Part shown: in pieces, positions 59,425-64,000 of the stretch | How positions within the stretch are numbered: position 1 is the first letter of the stretch | How the letters are laid out: each line of letters opens with the position of its first letter | Assembly (NCBI GenBank): GCA_965644315.1 | Contig: CBFFRQ010000018.1 | Coordinates: 992,001 to 1,056,000 of the forward strand | Direction: 5' to 3' | Length of the DNA stretch: 64,000 nucleotides | Origin: Caecitellus pseudoparvulus | Taxonomy: Eukaryota > Bigyra: Bicosoecida | The notes under the pieces: generated by a model | Database searches by the model: none | Told to the model about the DNA's origin: nothing | The model's input: only the letters and a program-made list of their open reading frames with translations | Translations under genes and position numbers: made by a program

Positions 59425-60627
59425 TTACTCCGCCGCCGCCTCCGCCTCCGCCGCTACACCTGGCTGAGCGTACTCCCCCCACACTGCCGCCTGGTCCAAG
59501 TTGCCTTCGGTGCCTTCCCCTGCTTGCGCGCTTTTCGGCCACGCTGCCAAGTCGCCCTCCTGCACGTCCATGGTCAGCTTGCCCCCTGCTGCGGCGGGGG
59601 GCGCTGGAGCTGAGCCCCCTCCGCCCAGCAAGCTGGCCACTGCACTGCTGGCATCTGTCGCCTCTGACTGCGCCGCTTCGTCGGCGTCTGGGCCCTCGAG
59701 GGCTCCATGGGTCGGCTCAGAGGGAGCTGCTGCGCCACCGCCACTGCCAGCTGCCGCGGCAGCCACTGCACCTGGCCCGCCCTCGTCGTCCGAGCCAGAG
59801 TCAGAAGGAAGGTGCCCACGCATGTCGTAGCCACCCACGTTGCCCGTCACGGCGACCTCTGCCTTGCGAGAGGCCTTCTCTGCAGCCTCGCTGGCGAGCT
59901 GCTGCAAGTAGGTGGCCTGCGCTGCGACGACCCCTGCACCATCTTCAGCGGCGGCGTAGCCCTCCAGCACCTCCGCGTTCAGGCGAAGGAATTCACTGCC
60001 CCAGGAAAACTCATCCATCAGCTCACCTGCCGCTTCCTTGTACCCGGCGATGTACAACGCGCCAGACAGTGCCTCAGCGCAACTGAGCTTCAGGGGCTTG
60101 CCGTAGTTGACACTGTTTGCGGCCACCATGTACGGCAGCAGGCGGGCTTGTCCCTTCAATTTCTTGAATGGAATGCTGTCCACCTTTGCCCAAGAGCAGT
60201 CAATCACAGAGATGCCGTGCTCCTCAATGGTAGCCTGCACCAGAACAGGGCCGGGCCAGCTGCACGAAACGCTGCCATGAAACGCGAGACGACAGCGCAC
60301 GCACCCTGTCGGCAGCGGACACAGAGCTTGTGCCTGCAGGGGACAGCACGATGCCCCGAAAAGTTTCCCCGGGTTTCAACGTCTTCAAGAACCCTGCGAG
60401 CCCAGGGCAGTGCGGGCACCGTGAGGTGGGAATTGAGAGCCTGGCGCACGCCGTGACGCACCTTGGCGGTGCAGCTTGCGCCCTGTGCAGCGCTTTGCAT
60501 CACACTGCTCAAAATCCCACATGTGCAGCTTGATGTCCCCCGTCACGCTTCGTGCGGGCTCGTTCTTCCCTCGCCCGCCGTGGGGCATGCGCATGCGCCT
60601 GGCATGCTTGGAGTTGTGCTTGGGCAT
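59425..60627 (-). CDS. TSR3: TSR3, 18S rRNA aminocarboxypropyltransferase
   Basis: Transfers the aminocarboxypropyl group of S-adenosylmethionine onto the hypermodified m1acp3-pseudouridine of 18S rRNA, a late step of small-subunit maturation. Three exons, 60627-60462, 60393-60305 and 60234-59425, with 68-70-base introns, give 354 residues. Motifs: [20 protein letters not shown] (the CxxxxCTGxKL signature), [71 protein letters not shown] and [18 protein letters not shown]. The C-terminal 150 residues are Ala/Gly/Glu-rich and disordered, as in other TSR3 proteins. Its ATG is 15 bases beyond the stop of the upstream DUF1294 gene, so its promoter must lie within that gene. Confidence 0.94.
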
Positions 60628-60642
60628 GGCGTGAGCAAGGCG

Positions 60643-61214
60643 TTATGCTGGCAGCGCCCACACGACAGTGAGTGCAACGATGAGCCACAAGGCGTTGAAC
60701 TGCACCGGTGGCGGAAAGAGAGGGGCGTGTCGTTCAAATTGGGGAGCGGCAGGTATTGCTGCGAAGCGCAGTCGAGCCCGCTCACCACGCTCCAAACTCC
60801 GGCCCAGCACAAGAAGGCCTGCTTTTGCGTCTTGTGACGGAATGTCAGCATGGCAATCCACCCTCCGATCATGCCTGCATTGGGTGCAGGGCCCGCGCTG
60901 GTGCTGAAGGGACCGGCTGCTGGCGTTTCGCTGGCGTTCCATGCCTCCTTCTCACCTCCAAGGCCCACAGTCCACAGCAAGTCCGCTTCAGGGGTGCGGC
61001 GGGACACGCCATCCCTGGAAAAGTGCTTGTCCAGCGCAAACGCAGCAAAGCTCAAAATGTTGGCAGCTGCCGCGTACACCCACAAGGCAGCGATGCCTTC
61101 GCTGCGCCCGACTGCATAACGGGCGACGAGCACAGTCACCACAGCCACGCCGAACAGCCCCAGGGCAAGTGTGGCCACACTGTGCCGAGCAGGCCAAGAG
61201 CCTTTGCTGCACAT
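60643..61214 (-). CDS. DUF1294 small membrane protein
   Basis: Two exons, 61214-60786 and 60699-60643, across an 86-base GTGAGC...GTGCAG intron, give 161 residues. The start is the ATG at 61214. Two N-terminal TM helices (VATLALGLFGVAVVTVLVAR, ALWVYAAAANILSFAAFALD) precede the DUF1294 signature: DKHFSRDGVSRRTPEADLLW, a Gly-rich turn (VGLGGEKEA) and WIAMLTFRHKTQKQAFLCW. The last exon codes only FNALWLIVALTVVWALPA, a closing TM helix. Bacterial members can be fused to cold-shock domains; function is unknown. A loop of about 35 residues between the Gly-rich turn and WIAMLTF is longer than usual. Confidence 0.85.
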
Positions 61215-61304
61215 GGCGCGCAAGAATTGGCGCGGGCTGTCGCACGGCAGGACATCACGGAGTGTGACCTTGAATTTGGCTGGAATCGCAGCATCTGGCC
61301 AGCT

Positions 61305-62644
61305 CTACCCCTCATCCCCCGGGTCCTTTCCTTCTGACCCGGCATCCTCGCTGTCCCCTGCAGTGACGCCAGGCGCCAAGGCAGCATGCTCATCCTCCGT
61401 CGCCTCGGTGCCCACTGGCGAGGGGTCAGCACGCTGCGAGTGCAAGGGGGAGCGCAGGCTGGCAGCAGCCTGGTCAGTGCTTCGGCCCGTCCCCCCCCCC
61501 TGCATGACGGCAGAGGAGACGGAGTGCCCGGAGTCCGCGCCCTGCTCAGGCGATTGAGTCGCTGCTGCCGGTCGGAGCCGGTCCAGCTCCGCCCTGGAGG
61601 TGAGGGCCACCCCCTTCTTCTTCCAGTGCTCCACCAGCGGGCGGTCCTGAGGCGCACCAGGCTTGTACTCGATGATACCGCCGTCACTCGCTGCCCGGAC
61701 GGGCCCGATGCGTTTACTGGTCCCTGTGGTCAGGGTGTCCTCCCCAGCGGCAGCTTCCTCTCCCGCCTCCGCTTCGTCCAGGAGGGCTTGTGCTGCTTCC
61801 ATGACACGTGCCTGGCCTGGGTGGATGTGGCACAGGGGCCTGGACTGTTGAATCAGCCCAAACGCGGCCTTCCAGTCCCGTGCCATGCCCCGACACACCA
61901 TGACAAACGCAGCAAGGCACGCGCTGCGGCCGTGCCCGTTTGCACAGTGGATGTACATGCCACCGCTCCAAGTGGACAGCTGCACAGACGAGCGGAGGGG
62001 AGAGTGGAGGCGTCAATCCCAGGCCTCACTGAGCCATCGGGGTGGTACTCACAATGTGCCCATACTGCACCAGTTCTTCTGCGCTCAGCACGGTGCAGTC
62101 TAGCACTGGCAAGTTGGTGTACCTGCGTCACACGGGCGGGGGTGTGCTGCGGAAATCGAACCGAGCCTGCGCCCCTGCACACTTACGACCGTCCCTGCCG
62201 AACAGCGGAGGAGGACGAGAACTCGCAAGTGAGGTCCACGACATGCTTGACCTGCTTAGGAAACTCAGTCGCGTAGTCTATCGGGTACCGCCCCACATAG
62301 ATGCCGTCTGCCACTTCTTCATACGGGTTCTCAAGCCGATCCAGCACCAGGCGGTGTCGCAGGTACCAAACCGTCCACATCGGAAGCAAGAAGGGCGCCA
62401 TGAAAATGCGCAGGGCCCACGGCACCTGCCCAGTGTTGGGATCCTTGCAGAAGAAGCTGTGGGGGTTGCTGCTCCAGGGCAGGAAGTACAGCACGGCGAT
62501 GATGGCATACACAATGCCAGGCCACAGTGCCGCACACCACACGAAGGGCAGTGGCGTGAGGGCCAGCACTGGCATGGCCACACCAGCCCCGAGGAAGGCC
62601 AGAGCCAGAAAAGTGAACACGATGCGGTACGTCGTCACACCCAT
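61305..62644 (-). CDS. Membrane-anchored dual-specificity phosphatase
   Basis: Three exons, 62644-62187, 62122-62053 and 61979-61305, in consistent phase, give 400 residues. Two to three N-terminal TM helices (FTFLALAFLGAGVAMPVLAL, FVWCAALWPGIVYAIIAVLY, and IFMAPFLLPMWTVWYLRHR) precede a cytosolic phosphatase domain: GIYVGRYPIDYATEFPKQVK, HVVDLTCEFSSSSAV, the cross-intron NLPVLDCTVLSAEELVQYGH with the general-acid Asp region, and the P-loop YIHCANGHGRSACLAAF (HCxxGxxRS intact). The C-terminal 180 residues are disordered and acidic near the end (EDAGSEGKDPGDEG). The short, open P-loop suits phospholipid or phosphoprotein substrates equally; the TM anchor leans toward a lipid or membrane substrate. 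Confidence 0.86.
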
Positions 62645-62867
62645 GCTGGTTGGAAGGTGCGCTCGGATGCAGGGCCTGGAGCTGACGGGGTTTCCTGTCG
62701 CCTGACCACGCCAACGGTGCTCTGCCAGGAACTCTCCTGGCCCGAGCAGTCTACGAAAGGAATGCCCCAGCCAAGACTGGCACCCGAGCGTAAACTGCAG
62801 GGGCCATCAGCGGCAGAGGCTGGTGCGTTGAATGTGGCGTTGGGGTGCATTTGTACAGGCAGCTTGC

Positions 62868-64000
62868 CTACATGTCCAAGTCGTCAAAGTCGTCCTCCTC
62901 GTCATCGGACAAGTCCGCGCCCGGCGCAATGACGAACATGCCAGGGCGCTGCGCCTTGGCCTTGGGCGGTGCCTGTTCTTCCCCTTCGCGGCTTCGCTTG
63001 GACCCGCCCACTGCAGCAGCAGCGGAAGCCTCCTCCTCCTCCTCCTGCGCCTCGCCGTCTGCGGCGTCCTCGCCCATGGTGACGACCATGGACTTGAGCT
63101 CCTCCCCGGCAGCTGACGGCGCCTCTGGCTTCTCGGGCGGGCGCACGTAGAACGGCAGCTTGCCCCTCTGGAAGTCGTTGATGAGGTTGCGCGCGGTGAT
63201 GGTGGTGTCGGGGTCGCCACCCTTGCGCAGCTTGCCCAGCCGCTTCCCCACCGCCTCCAGGAACCCCATGTGGTCCACGTGGGTGATGCGCCCGCCCACA
63301 GGCAAGTAGTGGCTGCCGTCAAACGTCTCCCCTGGCTCCAGGCGCAGCTGCCACCTGCCAGTGTACCCCCCCGCTGACTCGGGCCCCTGGCTGTGCTGCA
63401 GTGCCCGCCCCGCACCCTTGGGCTGTGTCATGCTGGCAGCGACAGGGACGCCCTCGGGACCAGAGGGCAGCACGGGCGCCGTGGCATCTGTGCCGGCACT
63501 GGGCGTGCCACTGGGCAGCTCGGCGCCTTCATAGGCGCTGGCTGCCTCGGGGTGGTCGGCGAGCAGGGCCGCCAGGGCACGCTGGGATGCCGTGGGGCCA
63601 CTGGGCGCGCCGGAGGCAGCCTTGTCCCCAGGTCCAGCAGCAGCATCATCACTGCCACTGCCCTCCCCACCCTCCGCACTGTCCTCCCCGTCCTCTGGCG
63701 CGAAGGTGAAGTACTTGGCGGCGTTCACGCCGTACGTGCGGGAGAGGAACTCGGGGCGTACCCGGCGCATGAGCTCCGGGATGTGGTCTTCCGGCGCATC
63801 CAGGCGCTCGGAGCGGATGACACCCTTCAGCACGATGTCCGCCTCGCTGTCCCCTGACGGGATGACGACACCGGGGCAGTCGATGAGGAAGACACGGCGC
63901 ATGAGGGTGATGTACTGCCACACCTTGGTCTCGCCAGGCACCGGCGCCACCTTGCACACCTTCTTGCCCTTGACGGCGTTGATGACGCTGCTCTTGCCGA
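62868..64000 (-). CDS. GNL2: NOG2/GNL2 nucleolar GTPase, C-terminal part (5' end off the window)
   Basis: Circularly permuted GTPase needed for pre-60S ribosome maturation in nucleolus and nucleoplasm. The window ends inside the G1 loop ([13 protein letters not shown]), then [20 protein letters not shown] (G2) and [12 protein letters not shown] (G3, DxxG), and continues through [20 protein letters not shown] and [10 protein letters not shown], all diagnostic for NOG2. A family element near the C-terminal third reads [36 protein letters not shown]. Between them sits a disordered insert of about 150 residues rich in Gly, Ala, Ser and acidic residues (63300-63700), which other NOG2 proteins lack or have much shorter. 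The tail is acidic ([15 protein letters not shown]). The G4 and G5 motifs lie beyond base 64000. Confidence 0.95.
   Translation of the reverse strand, partial: GKSSVINAVKGKKVCKVAPVPGETKVWQYITLMRRVFLIDCPGVVIPSGDSEADIVLKGVIRSERLDAPEDHIPELMRRVRPEFLSRTYGVNAAKYFTFAPEDGEDSAEGGEGSGSDDAAAGPGDKAASGAPSGPTASQRALAALLADHPEAASAYEGAELPSGTPSAGTDATAPVLPSGPEGVPVAASMTQPKGAGRALQHSQGPESAGGYTGRWQLRLEPGETFDGSHYLPVGGRITHVDHMGFLEAVGKRLGKLRKGGDPDTTITARNLINDFQRGKLPFYVRPPEKPEAPSAAGEELKSMVVTMGEDAADGEAQEEEEEASAAAAVGGSKRSREGEEQAPPKAKAQRPGMFVIAPGADLSDDEEDDFDDLDM

Noticed and set aside
60543-60642. C-terminal extension of the DUF1294 frame
   Set aside because: It arises from reading through an intron; splicing to the final exon restores a TM helix and a stop at 60643.
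1-64000. Search for CRISPR arrays, insertion sequences, retroelement or viral genes, toxin genes, rRNA and riboswitches
   Set aside because: None was seen: no regularly spaced direct repeats, no reverse transcriptase, integrase or transposase motifs, and no rRNA stretches; the genes are ordinary nuclear genes.

Overview
This is a gene-dense stretch of nuclear DNA from a microbial eukaryote. Almost every gene is recognisable as eukaryotic: VPS53, MUS81, UBXN7-type UBX protein, PGS1, VAMP7, TSR3, NOG2/GNL2, an OSCA/TMC-like channel and very large protein kinases. Many genes carry short GT-AG introns, mostly 60-115 bases, that I could place by phase-consistent junctions. Two Pol III tRNA genes are present. 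The DNA is GC-rich. Two or three flagellum-type proteins and several modular surface or signalling proteins suggest a flagellate protist or alga. The S-adenosylhomocysteinase has the plant/bacterial-type insertion. I cannot name the lineage from this window.

Layout. 1-3.4 kb: 5' nine-tenths of VPS53 (minus strand, running off the left edge). 3.4-11.7 kb: a single-exon giant surface receptor-like gene (minus). 12.1-13.9 kb: S-adenosylhomocysteinase (plus, four exons, the first coding only for Met). 13.95-16.9 kb: two tandem minus genes of unclear function, one longin-like. 17.2-18.6 kb: MUS81 (plus). 18.7-25.9 kb: a giant protein kinase with mib/KEG-type repeats and a SPRY-like region (minus). 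26.5-31.8 kb: ankyrin-repeat protein and UBXN7-like protein (plus). 31.9-34.8 kb: an acidic protein, a LYR-motif protein (possibly one fused gene) and a TPR protein (minus). 34.9-36.3 kb: unknown protein. 36.6-38.3 kb: L-lactate dehydrogenase between two identical tRNA-Gly(GCC) genes. 38.5-41.7 kb: GCKR/MurQ-like double-SIS protein and a 17-beta-HSD12/ketoacyl-CoA-reductase-like SDR (plus). 41.8-46.4 kb: OSCA/TMC-like membrane protein (minus). 46.7-48.4 kb: PGS1 (minus). 48.6-53.9 kb: a large pseudokinase with a predicted prenylated C-terminus (plus). 54.0-57.9 kb: a small putative ciliary protein, an unknown basic protein and a CFAP45-like coiled-coil protein. 58.5-59.4 kb: VAMP7. 59.4-62.6 kb: TSR3, a DUF1294 membrane protein and a membrane-anchored dual-specificity phosphatase (minus). 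62.9 kb to the right edge: the C-terminal part of NOG2/GNL2.

There are no operons. Genes are packed head-to-head, tail-to-tail or in tandem with gaps as small as 15-54 bases, so promoters lie in a few hundred bases or less. Themes recur: endomembrane traffic (VPS53, VAMP7, the longin-like protein), ribosome and rRNA maturation (TSR3, NOG2), lipid synthesis (PGS1, SDR), flagellum (CFAP45-like, small MIP-like) and signalling (two giant kinases, phosphatase, receptor).

The three most unusual genes are the pseudokinase with an N-terminal helical bundle and CaaX tail, the kinase with mib/KEG-like repeats, and the FG-GAP/mucin-stalk/multi-TM receptor. Many coding starts are ATGs inside longer open frames; I chose them by homology, targeting peptide or exon phase, as stated for each entry.
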